Below, piece after piece: positions 1 through 11,700 of a DNA stretch of 64,000 nt. Under the pieces are notes generated by a model. It was not told the origin of the DNA. It made no database searches and was given only the letters and a program-made list of their open reading frames with translations. The translations under genes and the position numbers were made by a program. Origin of the DNA: Alternaria dauci (Eukaryota; Ascomycota; Dothideomycetes; Pleosporales; Pleosporaceae); the NCBI RefSeq assembly GCF_042100115.1, contig NC_091273.1, positions 2,046,001-2,110,000 of the forward strand, written 5' to 3'. The stretch's first letter is position 1; every line of letters begins with the position of its first letter.

Positions 1-537
1 TGCCGAGAAGGAGCCGGGCACACTGAGCATACCCTGGCGCGGATCCAGATTTATGACCATTGGCTGCCTGTCAGTCTTGACAGCATAGGACGTGAGGGTT
101 TTGACGAGCGACGTCTTGCCTGAGTTCTCTGGCCCTACGACAAGGACTCTTGGGCCCATCTCGACACTGCCGCTAGCGATGCTCTTGTCGCGCAAGTTTT
201 CTAGGGCAAAGTGTAGGTTTGCACAACTCATCATGGGCGTCTCTTCAGCGACATAGTCCGACTCGACCTCTCCGCCAATGTCGAGCTTGCAGCCGTGCCA
301 TGTGAAGATGGCGCCCTTTGTGCCCTGGAAGGTGTATGTGGTGGAGGGTGCCAACTCGGTGCCGAAGAACTCTGCGGTGCCCGACTGCAGCTTGATTGTG
401 AGTGTTCGGGAGAAGGATACCTCGAAGCGGTATTCGGTGTTGGCGGCGAGGTCTTGTGTTCGCGTGGCCGTTGGAGCAGGGCCGTTTTGCGTCTCTGTAG
501 GCTGCGAGGCCAGGTTGAGGCCTGGTAGGGAGATCAT
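1..537 (-). CDS. CLP1: mRNA cleavage and polyadenylation factor Clp1, N-terminal part (cut by window edge)
   Basis: Reading leftwards from an ATG at 537, one open frame runs off the window. It begins MISLPGLNLASQ and carries a beta-rich N-terminal domain. A perfect Walker A motif, GPENSGKTSL, follows at about residues 137-146, and then VINLDPRQGMLSVPGS. This order is characteristic of the Clp1/Grc3 polynucleotide-kinase family, and the N-terminal domain matches Clp1. In yeast Clp1 is a subunit of cleavage factor IA and bridges Pcf11 to the 3'-end processing machinery; the fungal protein binds ATP. Overlapping frames such as a 182-residue one spanning 245-793 break this conserved order and are shadows. 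The gene diverges from the GH125 gene. The C-terminal two thirds are outside the window, so intactness cannot be judged. Confidence 0.9.
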   Translation of the reverse strand, partial: MISLPGLNLASQPTETQNGPAPTATRTQDLAANTEYRFEVSFSRTLTIKLQSGTAEFFGTELAPSTTYTFQGTKGAIFTWHGCKLDIGGEVESDYVAEETPMMSCANLHFALENLRDKSIASGSVEMGPRVLVVGPENSGKTSLVKTLTSYAVKTDRQPMVINLDPRQGMLSVPGSFSA

Positions 538-1077
538 ATTGGAGATGACAATAAAGAGGAAGCTGACGCTCTATTAGTCGAACGCGACAAAAGGTGAGGA
601 TCTTGTATTTTGGGTCGGTCGAGGTTCTGTCGGCTCGCGCGACTTGAGTGTGATTGTTTATCGCGTTTCTAGAATTGTGAAAGTTGGCGGGGCAAGTCAG
701 TTGATAGTCTTGGAGTGTGAAAGTCGCGGCGCTATGGCATCGAGGAAGCGTGGTGGAACTGAGGCTGAAGCTCGGGCCCTGCGGACTTAGCACGAGCTTA
801 TTGGCGGAGGTGACGGGGGGTGCTTCCCCATCAAAGCCACCCGATCAGTCGCGAAGTCATCACTCTATATTGCAATTAAACCTTAACATCCTTCCGTCTT
901 GCTTCTCACAACACGAACATCGAGTCGTGTCAAGTCATGTGCAGCATTCTCGGCTGAGAGCCTTTCTATTCGCGCCACGTCTACATTGGTCTTGCTTGAT
1001 TCTCGATAACTGTTGCGCATCGGGCTTGTCGGATTCTCAAGAACTTGACGTGATACTCTGGACTTGTTCGATATACT
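538..1077. promoter_or_regulatory. Divergent intergenic region between CLP1 and the GH125 gene
   Basis: About 540 bp separate the two start codons, so both promoters and 5' leaders must lie here. I see no convincing conserved coding stretch; the open frames crossing it have no recognisable motif. No specific binding site could be assigned. Confidence 0.5.
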
Positions 1078-2772
1078 ATGAGGTCGCCCTTGTCATCCTT
1101 GTCCTTGGGGGCTCTGCTTACTCTGCCGTCGGTCCTCGCTGGACTGATCGACGCTGGAGAGCAAGAGCCTCTGAGACCGCCCATCGACCCGCTCAAGTAC
1201 AAGGCGGCATGTCCGGACTACAAGAACTATGCCATGCGACCACAGTACGAGACTCCTATGTGAGAAACAACACATGCTGATTCATGCGACAGCCCACCGT
1301 ATAGTACGGGTCCCATGGAACTACCCTTCCAACGACCATCCAAGTACTGCCGAACCTTCGAATCGCCTCTCGTCGAAAAGGTCATTGATGACATGAACGA
1401 GAAGATTGTCGACAAGGACCTCGCTCGTCTGTTCGAAAACGCCTTCCCCAACACATTGGACACAACGGTACGCTGGCACGTCGACGGGACTGTCAAGCCC
1501 AAGTCCTCGAGACGGAACTGGGACCCAGCAGCATGGAAGGGGGTGCAAAGCTTCATCGTTACAGGAGATATCAACGCCGAGTGGTTACGCGATTCTACAA
1601 ATCAACTAGCACAGTATCAGCTGCTAGCCAAGAAAGACAAGGACATATACCAGCTCATCTTAGGAGCCATCAACACACAGGCCGAGTATGTCATCGGCTC
1701 GCCCTACTGCAATGCCTTCCAGCCCCCTCCGCCGAGTGGCCTGAAGCCAACCTTCCAAGGCGACGGCGACACCGTACATCCAGATTACGAACAGTCATTC
1801 GTCTTCGAATGCAAGTACGAACTCGATTCGCTTGCGCATTTCCTCTCCTTGTCGAACCAATTCCACAACCACACCGACTCCACAGAGTTCATCAACGCCC
1901 GCTGGCTCCTCGCCCTCGACACGCTGCTCAGCGTGCTCGAGCAACAGTCGAAGCCCACGTTCAACGAGGAGACCGGCGCATACCAGGGCAACGAATACAC
2001 ATGGCAGCGCCAAACCAACATCGGCACCGAAACACTCAGCTTAAGCGGTCTCGGCAACCCGCTCAATGGCGGCACAGGACTCGTCCGCTCTGCCTTTCGT
2101 CCCAGCGACGATGCCACGATCCTTGGCTTCTTCATTCCCGCAAACGCCATGATCGCCGTGGAACTCCTGCGCACGGCTGCCATTCTCAAGAAAGCTGGAA
2201 AGAAACACATCGCAACACAAGTACAGACTTGGGGCGAGACAATCCAAAAGGGTGTGTGGGAACACGGCGTAGTCACGCACAAGAAATATGGCGAGGTTTT
2301 TGCCTTTGAAGTCGACGGCTACGGGTCTTCCATCTTGATGGACGATGCTAATCTGCCCTCTTTACTCGCTCTACCTCTCCTCGGTTTCACAGATGCAGAC
2401 AACAAAATCTACAAGAATACCCGTAAGATGATACTCGAAAAGAACGGTAACCCGTATTACCTCACTGGCTCCGACTTTTCGGGCATTGGCGGCCCCCACG
2501 TTGGTGTGCGAAATGCTTGGCCCATGGCTGTCCTTGTGCAGGCCATGACTTCAGATGACGACGAGGAAATCATGACATGTCTGTCTGCGGTCAAGAACGT
2601 GAGTAGCTTGGGCCTGATACATGAGAGTGTAAATGTGCAGTCTGCGAGGTCGTACACGCGGAGTTGGTTTGCGTGGGCGAATTCAGTCTTTGCGCAGACT
2701 ATCTTGGATTTGGCGCAAAGGAAGCCGCATTTGCTCTTTGGCAAAGGAGTTGAGGCGTATACTGTTGGTTAA
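1078..2772 (+). CDS. Secreted glycoside hydrolase family 125 protein (exo-alpha-1,6-mannosidase type)
   Basis: Predicted exons are 1078-1259 and 1293-2772, giving 553 residues. The N-terminus MRSPLSSLSLGALLTLPSVLA is a typical signal peptide. After splicing, the sequence reads IPPYSTGPMELPFQRPSKYC, matching the conserved PPxSxGPxxLPFQRP entry of fungal GH125 proteins. The family signature TGDINAEWLRDSTNQ follows at about residue 150. Later blocks include SAFRPSDDATILGFFIPANAM and YYLTGSDFSGIGGPHVG. Known GH125 enzymes remove terminal alpha-1,6-mannose, and fungal members are often annotated as Mug157-like. A secretory or wall-glycan role is inference. The intron joining the exons is only 33 nt (1260-1292). 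An AG 12 nt further on would also keep frame but would delete the conserved PPYS. The gene converges on the hydrolase gene at 3421. Confidence 0.9.
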
Positions 2773-3420
2773 GTGGAATTCAAAGATGACGTGGGTCACT
2801 GATTACTGTTGTATCAAAGGGAACATTGGATACTTTTTGAAATAGACTCTACCTATGCATGCTACAATCACTTGTATTAGGGGCTTGAATACAGACGAAA
2901 ATCCTAGAAGCCTATAATGCTGTTAGTCTTCGCTGCAGAGTCGAGTATTCATGAGCTGTTGGATCTGATCACTGTTCCAACATCCTGCTTCCCACTATCA
3001 CAGCGTCATAAAGGCAGCCTGTGAGACATCCAACGAGCAATGTGAAACGATTTCATTAGAGCCGCTTATATCACAAAAGTTCCTTCCTTGCCATCTAAGT
3101 ATCCCCATCCTATCTACGTCAAAAATCCAGCCAAATGCATCCCACCCGTACCAAAACGCTCCAGACCTAATGGGTATCCAAAGAAACCAAAGTAAAATAA
3201 AGCAAAGAAGGTAAACAGGCGATTAAACAATGTACAAAAACAACGAGGTAATTAGTATGAGGGGGTATTTCAGGTCGTGTCCATCGCCAAAACAAGATGA
3301 AGAACAAAAACCGCTTGCTTTCAAAAAAGAAGTCAAGACCGTCGCACGTTATCCAAACAAACAAAAAACAAGTGTCATCTGGGTCGAGAGGCTCCAGCGT
3401 TCGTCGTGTTGCGTATGGGC
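2773..3420. other. Convergent 3' intergenic region
   Basis: The DNA between the stop codons of two convergent genes is A/T-rich in part (for example around 3180-3360). It probably holds both 3' UTRs and polyadenylation sites. I see no gene here. Confidence 0.5.
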
Positions 3421-6400
3421 TCAGCCGGTGAAGCTTATTTGGCTTTTCAACTTTTCTGTCGTTCTCCTCCTCGAAACAGAGCGCTGGTCGCCTGCTCCTC
3501 TTCCTTGGGCAAGGTTCGTCCAGTCTTCCCAGTCGGAAGCCATCTCTGTGAGCACATTACCCATGACCTGTGCACTGGCCATGAGTCCGTGTTGCTCGCC
3601 CTCTAGAATTCGCACTTCGCACTTGCGCATCAGCTTGCCGAGCCATCGGACGTTGTCGACCGGTACACGCGAGTCTTTGGACCCGTGGTGGATGACAACG
3701 GGTCTATTGATGTCTTCGTAGCGGAACCCAATAGATTGCTTAGTCTCAAGACAAACGATGAGGTCAGTTGCGGGGTTTGCGTTTGCTGTTGCGCGGTCCC
3801 AGATGGCGAAAGTAAGGCGTTCGTCAAAAGCGCGCTGGCGTTCGAGCTCGGCCATACTGAGCATTTCCTGCATGCGTTGTGATTCTTCACTATTGGGGTC
3901 TGGGTTCGACAAGGTCAGCGTGCTTGCATTCGGCAAGACTTGATCCATCATCATCATCGACTGTCGGTGGGTGTCCTTCAGAGATGGGCGGGTGGCTGAT
4001 TGCTGTGGTGGCACTGGCGAAGGGGCCATGCTTTTCCGTCTAGTCTTGGGCGAGGTCTTGGGTCCGGTACGCTGGAGGCTGGCGCTGGTTGCGCTGAGAA
4101 AGGTAGAGTTTGCAACCTTGAGTAAAGACGGGGGTAAAGCGCGAAGGAATCGCTGCGATCGCGGAAGTTGCTGGGTAGGTGGTGAATCCTGGCTGATGCC
4201 AATGGGTGCCATTTGTGATGGCGGTATCCAAGGCGCAAGAAGGTGTACGCGGCCACGGATATGTTGTGGCATTCGTAAAGATGTTGCTAATGCGTAGACG
4301 GCACCGGCAGAGTGCGCGAGCATGGAAAACTTGTTAATCTTTAAAGACTGGCATATCACGAGTACATCATCTAGTCCATGTTAGCTGAGAATCTCTCTTG
4401 CCATGGTGGAGAGAATGTTCATACCAGGCCAGCTGAGAGGCGTCCCGGTCGGATCCGATTGGCTGCCTCCAATACCAGGACGGTCTGGTGTGATCAAACG
4501 CAGCTTCAAAGTCGCAGCGAGCTGATCGTAAAATGCCATCACATATCTAGTCAATCCCATGCCAACGCAGACAAAGACAGCGAAGCCATTGGGGTCACCG
4601 ACTTCTGAGAATGAAATGAGTCTCCCAGTCTGTGGATGCCGGATCTTCTGTGAGAGACGTGGTGATTCCAGGTATTGGTGCACGTCCAGGTCGATAGAAT
4701 CCAGACTTGCAGGTCGCTCCTCGATTATCGGGTGTGGTGGACTTTGCACTGCGGCTGCTCTGGATTTTTCCTCCTTCCGATCGATTTTGTCATTGTGCTC
4801 CTTTTCTGCCTTTGCTGGCAGATCGGGGTGCGACCACCTCTTGCTGCTGCTTGTGCGTTTGCGTTGTAGCTGCATGCTGTGGGACCCGAGCGGAGGAGAA
4901 ACGACGTGCATTGAGCGGTGTCGAGTGATGGGCTCTTCGCTGGCCGCTCGAGAGGGGGGTGACAGTCTGCTGGGTGAATCCTCGGTTACACTCGAGGAGT
5001 GTTTGTGTTTTGAAGACTTGGTCATGACGATTGAGCTAGTCGCCGCTCGACGCCCAAGCGCAGATCTCCCGCCGACAGCCAGTAGTGAGTTTGCTCGTCG
5101 GGGGACAGAAGATTCGCTACTTGATTTGGTTGTCCTTGAGATGATGCTTGCTGCACCAGGCGATCTCGACTGCCGAGGGTCTAGTATGGTTGGCGTCGGC
5201 GCAGACTCGTCCAGACTCTGCAGCGCAAGCGTGTAATCGATCGGAAGTGGGCTAAGTTCATCCCCGTCGTTCAGAGTCAGACTTCGGTGCCGCGAGTGGC
5301 GCAGGCTGCGTGGTTGTAGTGGTAGCGAGAGGTTAGGCCTGTCACCTTCTGCTTTTTCGGCCGGCTTGTCCATCGGCCTTTCCGCTAGCTTCTCGGCCGC
5401 TAGAGCGGTTTCTTGTGATATTCCAAGCACTCTATGCGCCTTTGTCGAGTTCTGCACCCTCCTTTCGTCCTCTGACACGCTTGAAACCGACGAGATGGGC
5501 GACGACTCGGGACGAGGTATAGATGAAACGCGAGGTACCCTGGGTGGAGTCGCCCCTTCATGTGCATCTACGGGCATCTTTCCGGCTAGTTTATCTCTCC
5601 GCAATTTCTGGTCTCTGAGTTCTCGGATTCTTTGAGCGACCTCATTTTCCTCCTGTTCCAGTTCTTCAAGGATCTTCTTCTTCCTCTGCGCCTCGGGATC
5701 CATCTTTTCCTCGTCTTCGGGGACCATGTCGGTCTTGCGAGACTTTGGACGGCTCTTCTCGCTCGGTCGGCGCTTCTTGGTCTTGCGCGCGGGGCTGCCT
5801 GTGTGCTTCAGGGATGACCCGCGTTCGGGGATGAGTCCGTTGTCTGAGGGGCTTTCGAGATGAGGAGCATCCACTAAGTTCAGGCGCAGTCGTCGTGGAC
5901 TGTTGTTCCTGCTGGGATGTTGCTGGGCAAATCTCGACGACTCGGCCACAGTCTCGAGTGAGCGGTGTTCGTCTTTGGCGGAGGAGGGCTCTTCGCTGAT
6001 CGTGTCCTCGTAAGGGAAGAGATGGTGGGCGATCTTCTTCGAAGGGGAGCCAGTGGGGATGTCGTCGAAGTTGTGTACGGTCACGCGCTTGCGTTCGGTC
6101 TCCTTTTGTCGCAGCCGCTCGCGCGAGCTCATGTACATCAGGCTCTTGTGCGCTTTGACGCTTCTCTTGCTCTCTGCCGACGACCTCGCGCTGCCGACTG
6201 ACTGGCGGGGCACGCCTGCCTCGACGCTGATGTTGCCAAAACTGCTCCCTGACCGGTTCGAGTGGGTAGACTGTAGGGAGCACGAGCTGCCGCCGCTTCG
6301 TCCGATGTAGCTGCTGAGCGAATGCGCTTTGCTTGGTTTCTTGGGCGCGGTAAGGGGCGAGAGGCCGGATGGCGGCTTGGAGGTGCGGATGACGGGCGGC

Positions 6401-6816
6401 TCGCATGCGTCGTCGGAGTAGACGTCGTTCTGGTCTCTTATTGAATTGTGGTAGCTTCCATGGTCCACCGAAACTCCATCGTGTCCGGCGAGCGAGTTCT
6501 TCTCCGAATGGGTGCGCACGCTGGGCGCGGCAGAGGCGGACAGGCCGTTGTCGTAGCCGACGAGCAGATTCTCGAAGTGGTTATGCGCGGGAATGGATAT
6601 GGCGGACAGCTGGTCGATCAGGGACGAAATGACCTGGGGCGATGCGGCCGTGGTACGTATATAATTTGGCGTGCGCTTGCTTGGTCGGGCGTCCGCTGTT
6701 TTGACAGACGACGGGAGAGAGTCGCGCCTTCGCGACTTCAGACTCTGGGTCGCCGGGGTCCCGGTGGCTGCACCTGTGTCGGCGGGGGAGGCACGAAGGG
6801 GCTGCTGGGAATCCAT
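3421..6816 (-). CDS. Large protein with disordered N-terminus and C-terminal alpha/beta hydrolase domain
   Basis: Exons are 6816-4425 and 4370-3421. The 54-nt intron has donor GTATGA, branch CTAAC and acceptor CTAG, and it joins PLSWP to DDVLVICQSL; the product is about 1113 residues. Residues 1-690 are low-complexity, rich in Ser, Arg and Pro. A charged coiled-coil-like stretch lies near 375-420. The C-terminal domain starts near GRLISFSEVGDP and shows the alpha/beta-hydrolase order: an oxyanion region, DRPGIGGSQ, then a nucleophile elbow AHSAGAVYA. The latter has Ala in the first position of the usual GxSxG. An acidic residue in HHGSKDSRVP and a histidine in EGEQHGLM complete a plausible catalytic triad. 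The substrate is unknown. A linker of about 100 Ser/Pro-rich residues interrupts the cap region. Its ATG is the first in a clean frame. Confidence 0.82.
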
Positions 6817-7917
6817 TTCTGCGCCGCGTGCTGCACGAGAGCAGGCCGTAATCCAGATTGGTATGCCGTCTATGTCACCGTGTCTGGAATGCTGCAGAGT
6901 TGATCACCAGTGCATGATTGGCATGCAGAGTCCCCGGGTCCGGTAACCATGCGCGTCTTATTGCAGCCAGCGCGTGTGATTAGCCAAGAGAGACTCCAAA
7001 ACTGTAAAGACGTTGAGAGGGCGCCAGAAACTCTGGAAAGACACCAGGAAGACAAAGATCCGCCGAAGAGATGGGACGCCTGTGTTTAATTGCACATCGG
7101 GCAGCGGGCGCCCGAGGCGAATTGAACCTCCTCAGGGATACGCGATGCCGTGGTTTGCAGCGGCAGGGGCCACGTGCTAGGCTCAGTTGAGCCCCCTCGT
7201 GAACTCTAAGCCCGCGCATATCATCTTTCCCTATACCCACAAGAAACGCCTCTTGTCAACATCCCGCGTTTCCTCGCCTGCCTCTGTTTATTTGTCCATT
7301 TGTCACTGGGAAACCTCCCGCCAATCATCTCGTTTTGCACCCGCCATGCGCGACCGTCTGCTTGGACATGCACGCCCATTCAGCTGCAGCTCCTCATGCA
7401 CACGCACATCTTGACTCGTGCTTACTCATGCATGTCCTCAAAAACAGCCGATCACCATTGGCTTTGGCCATGTCCCGGAGCGTCTTCATTACCTATGTTT
7501 ATGTTGTTCCTTCATGCTCATGCTGTTCACCACACAATTATCGCCCCTCCTGTAAGCTGGGACTGTCGGAGAATAACGCACACGCCACGTAATCTATCTA
7601 AGACCCGGGAGCAGCCGAATATCTGCTAGGTTACCCTCCGTCATCAGCGGATGTTGATTCCGAGCATCCTTGCTCCTCGAACGTTAAAGAAAACTTGAGC
7701 GTTGTTGCGCCGCGACAAACACTGACTCATGTACGAGTCGCGTCACGTAGCATCATCACACAAAGAGGTGGCCCGAGTTGTCAGTCCTCCTAAGACCGCA
7801 TTGACACGCACGTCTAAGCAAATGAGCGGATTCCGTATTACATACACTTCGTTGCAGCGGCTTTAGATGAGTGCTGACTGACCCAGGCTCACCAGGTGCT
7901 CCGTCGGCCTCCCAGCT
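6817..7917. other. Intergenic region upstream of the hydrolase gene
   Basis: This probably holds the promoter of the leftward hydrolase gene. Open frames here (for example 7187-7414 and 7300-7629) show no conserved motifs and look like chance. A TTCAATTC-like string near 7120 was checked as a tRNA B box, but the surrounding arms do not fold. Confidence 0.4.
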
Positions 7918-8058
7918 TTATGTCTGTGAGGCAACCTTCTTTCGTTGAGCCGACTTTCTCTTTTGCACAATGATAACGCACACGACGCTGACGAGTATAG
8001 CGGATAATGATAACATGGCTCCGATGATGACGAAGACGTAGGATCTGTCGCGCTCCAT
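7918..8058 (-). CDS. Possible 46-residue single-pass membrane microprotein
   Basis: An ATG at 8058 opens a 47-codon frame ending at TAA 7920-7918. It encodes a short polar head (MERDRSYV), about 23 hydrophobic residues running roughly FVIIGAMLSLSAILVSVVCV, and a basic tail QKRKSAQRKK. This head/TM/basic-tail arrangement is unlikely by chance but not proof. The frame stays open upstream (reading RRLQTLEGMERD) to a CTGACAG string that could be a 3' splice site. It may therefore be the last exon of a longer tail-anchored protein. No homologue is recognised. Confidence 0.35.
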   Translation of the reverse strand: MERDRSYVFVIIGAMLSLSAILVSVVCVIIVQKRKSAQRKKVASQT

Positions 8059-8748
8059 GCCTTCCAAGGTTTGAAGACGACGCTGTCAGCAAAGTGAGTT
8101 CAAGAGAGATGATGGATATGCTGCGAAATTAACATGGGTTTCCTTGACTTAAGTAGCGAGCTTATTTCGTTTGAAGGTGAATAGTTTCTACCGGCGCGTT
8201 GGCTAATCTGTCATGTTACATGACAGCGTGAGGCGTTCGCTGGTTTGTTCGATGCTACCTACAAGACTATGACGAGAGCACTAGAGTCTGCCTGCAAGCC
8301 CAACATGACAGGTTGCTGGCAGATCACGCATTCTGTAATCGTGCCTATAGCCGTTCAACTGTGGTAATAATCCCCTCGCTCCGCTCATGTTTCTGGAAGT
8401 TGTAGTTTGGAGTCACTAGCGAGCTGCTATTTATACTGACGTACGCCAAGCACTGATATGTCCAAGTGGGGCTCCGACCAGGAAGCTACAGCGCCTGTGC
8501 CCATTCGGCTCGCAACACGTCCCCGTCCAGGGAACTAAACATCCTTCTTTTTGTAGCTTCTCTTGTACCTTTGCTTTTTGAAACAACGTGAAAAAGGAAG
8601 CACTACGTCCGAGCTAGTGGTTGTCTTGTGTCATCCGCACGCGCCCACACCGACCTCGGGAGCTTCCGACAACCACGTTATGGCCGCGTGACAAGCTCCA
8701 TCTTCTCGCATTCATTCATGAACCCTATCTCAACAACTAACCCCCACC
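8059..8748. promoter_or_regulatory. Upstream region of FIG4
   Basis: The DNA leads into the rightward FIG4 gene and contains no recognisable coding stretch beyond the possible 5' exon of the microprotein. A pyrimidine-rich tract lies at about 8540-8580. No specific element is assigned. Confidence 0.4.
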
Positions 8749-11700
8749 ATGGAGAGATCAAAGTCAAGGCTGAGTTCTCCAGAACGAGCTAATTCTGTGG
8801 CGTCAAGGGCTACAGCATCCCGTACCAGCAGTCAGGAAAAGTTAGACGATATTGAAAAGGCATCGACTGCTGTCGGCAGCCCAGAAACCTCTCCACTTGA
8901 GCACGATAGCACATTCAAGCCCGAAGCGGATCTTGGCAAGCTCCCTGGTCACGGAAAACCACGCAGAGAGTCAGAATCCACCAAGTTTGGCGGTGAAGAA
9001 GAGAATCCAAATGTCAACGTATCGTTTCACAGACCATCCACTCCGTCCACTGTTCACAAACTCAAGGGCTCTACATACCAAAATGTCGGCGAAAGCGGAA
9101 TCAAGAGAATGCACAAATTCTCCCTCTACGAAACTAGTACCCGCTTCTACCTTATCGGTGCCGACATCACAGACAGGCAGTTTCGTGTGCTGAAGATTGA
9201 CCGGACTGCCGCGCCTGGGCACTTGAACATCTTTGAAGATGATATAGTGTACAATCGGCGAGAGATGCATCAGCTTCTGGACACCATAGCTGATGGGAAC
9301 AAGGCCACAGGAGGTATGAAGTTGAAGTGCAGCACTTGGGGTCTGTTGGGCTTCATTCGATTCACGGAGGCGTATTACATGCTTCTGATATCGAAGAGGT
9401 CACAGGTAGCAATGCTAGGCGGCCATTACGTTTACCAAGTCGACGGTACAGACATGGTTCCACTGACAACTGGATCAACATCAAGGTACCAAAAAGATCG
9501 CAATCCGGAAGAGGCAAAATTCCTCTCTATCCTCAACAACATGGACCTCACACGATCCTTTTACTTTAGCTATTCCTACAACGTGACGAGAAGCTTACAA
9601 CAAAACATTATTCATCAACGCAGTGCGCTCAGTGAAGGCATCTCCAACCCCGAACGCGATTTCCAAGACATGTTTGTCTGGAACCACCATCTCCTGAACC
9701 CTGCACGGGATGCATTGAAGAATGTGTACGACTGGTGTCACCCGGTTATACATGGGTATGTGGACCAGTCTTCGCTGGATGTGTTTGGGCGACGGGTGTA
9801 CCTTACCATAATTGCTCGGCGGTCGAGGTACTTTGCGGGTGCTCGCTTCCTCAAGCGCGGAACGAACGACCTCGGATATGTCGCCAATGACGTTGAGACA
9901 GAACAGATTGTGTCTGAGCAGACGACCACGTCTTTTCATGCCCCTGGACCACGACTGTACGCGAATCCGTCCTACACATCCTACGTCCAGCACCGTGGCA
10001 GCATACCGCTATACTGGACTCAAGACAATACTGGTGTAACGCCAAAGCCCGACATCGACCTGAACCTTGTGGATCCTTTCTACAGCGCGGCGGGGCTACA
10101 CTTTGACAATTTGTTTGAGCGATATGGTGCTCCTGTATACGTCCTCAACCTCATCAAGGCGCGAGAGCGAACCCCAAGAGAATCCAAGTTGCTCTATGAG
10201 TACAAGCACGCCATCGACTACCTCAATCAGTCTCTGCCGGCTGACAAAAAGATAATCTATGAAGCGTTCGACATGTCAAGGGCGGCCAAGACGAGAGGTC
10301 AAGATGTCATTGGCACTCTGGAGAATCTGGCTGAGAAGGTTCTGCGCAAGACAGGGTTCTTTCGCAACGGCGACAACGAATTCGATACGCCTCAAGTTCA
10401 AAACGGAGTGGCGCGAACCAACTGCATCGACTGCCTGGACAGAACCAACGCTGCTCAATTTGTCATTGGGAAGCGAGCACTAGGTCGACAGCTGCAAGCG
10501 CTGGGTGTCATATCTGGCAACACAGTAGAGTACGACTCTGACTGTGTCGAGCTCTTCACTCAGATGTTCCACGGACACGGCGATACTATTGCGATACAGT
10601 ATGGTGGCTCCCATCTGGTCAATACGATGGCTACGTACCGGAAGATCAACCAATGGCAGAGTAGTTCACGCGATATGGTTGAGAGCTTCAAGCGCTACTA
10701 CCACAACTCATTCCTCGACTCCCAGCGTCAAGAGGCCTACAACCTATTCTTAGGCAACTACACCTACCGTCAAGGCCAACCAATGTTATGGGATTTATCA
10801 ACCGACTATTACCTTCACCACCAAGACCCGAGAGCATTTCTTGAACGCACACGACGGGATTATGTTCATTGGTACACACTTTCGCATCTTCAACAGCGCA
10901 GGTTACCACCCTCAGTCATGCCAGTTCGGCCGACCGAGGAATCGGCATTTGACTTCATCAGCTTCCGCGATGACTACTGGCTCGAATACTACAGACCATT
11001 AGCTATCTCTTCGTATCTCAAGATCTTCGCCTTTCGTCTAGCTAAGCCACGACCAGGTCGTGACAGCCGCGATGGGACATTTCCAACTCGCAAGGAAAAC
11101 ATGTCGCCGTTCGTTCCTCGCACTAAGCAGCAAGATCAGGATGTGCAAGGAAGAGACGGAAAGAAAGGTCCTCGGAAAGGCGTTACTATACTTGATCCAT
11201 CCAGCGAGACAGAGGGAAAACCAGATCATGTCCCAAGTAATCGCAGGAGAAATCTGAATCTTAGCATTGATTCATCCGTCCGACATTCGATCCTCCGAGA
11301 CTCGCACTTTGAGACACATCCACCAGCCCCGCCACCGTCAGCATATCAGTCTCTAGCCAATTCAACGTCGACGTCGACTGGCCTCTCATCTACAATCAAG
11401 CCCGGCTTCAAGCCAGCCGACAAAGCCCTAGTCCACCAGTGGACACTGACGCAATTCTACGAAAACAGCATGAATCCATCTGTATCCCACAGCGAAGAGG
11501 AAGAATACGCCCGCTATATCGAGCATCCACTCAACCTACCCCTTGTAGTCAGCAGCGAAATGCCCAGTGCTGACGACCCCAGCGCCATGGAATTCTACGA
11601 CTACCTCTCCATGACCGAAGGCAGCATCCCCGCACCAAAGGACTTTGACGAAGACGGCGTTCAAATCACGCTCTCTGATCTACCCCGCCTAGACACAGAT

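Noticed and set aside
245..793. Reverse 182-codon frame overlapping the CLP1 N-terminus
   Set aside because: The neighbouring reverse frame starting at 537 gives the Clp1 sequence with an intact Walker A motif; this one does not.
5666..6406. Reverse 246-codon frame overlapping the hydrolase gene
   Set aside because: It is an out-of-frame shadow of the Ser/Arg-rich N-terminal part of the hydrolase protein.
7085..7175. Possible reverse-strand tRNA (GGTTCAATTC-like B box)
   Set aside because: The T stem does not pair and no matching A box or acceptor stem is found.
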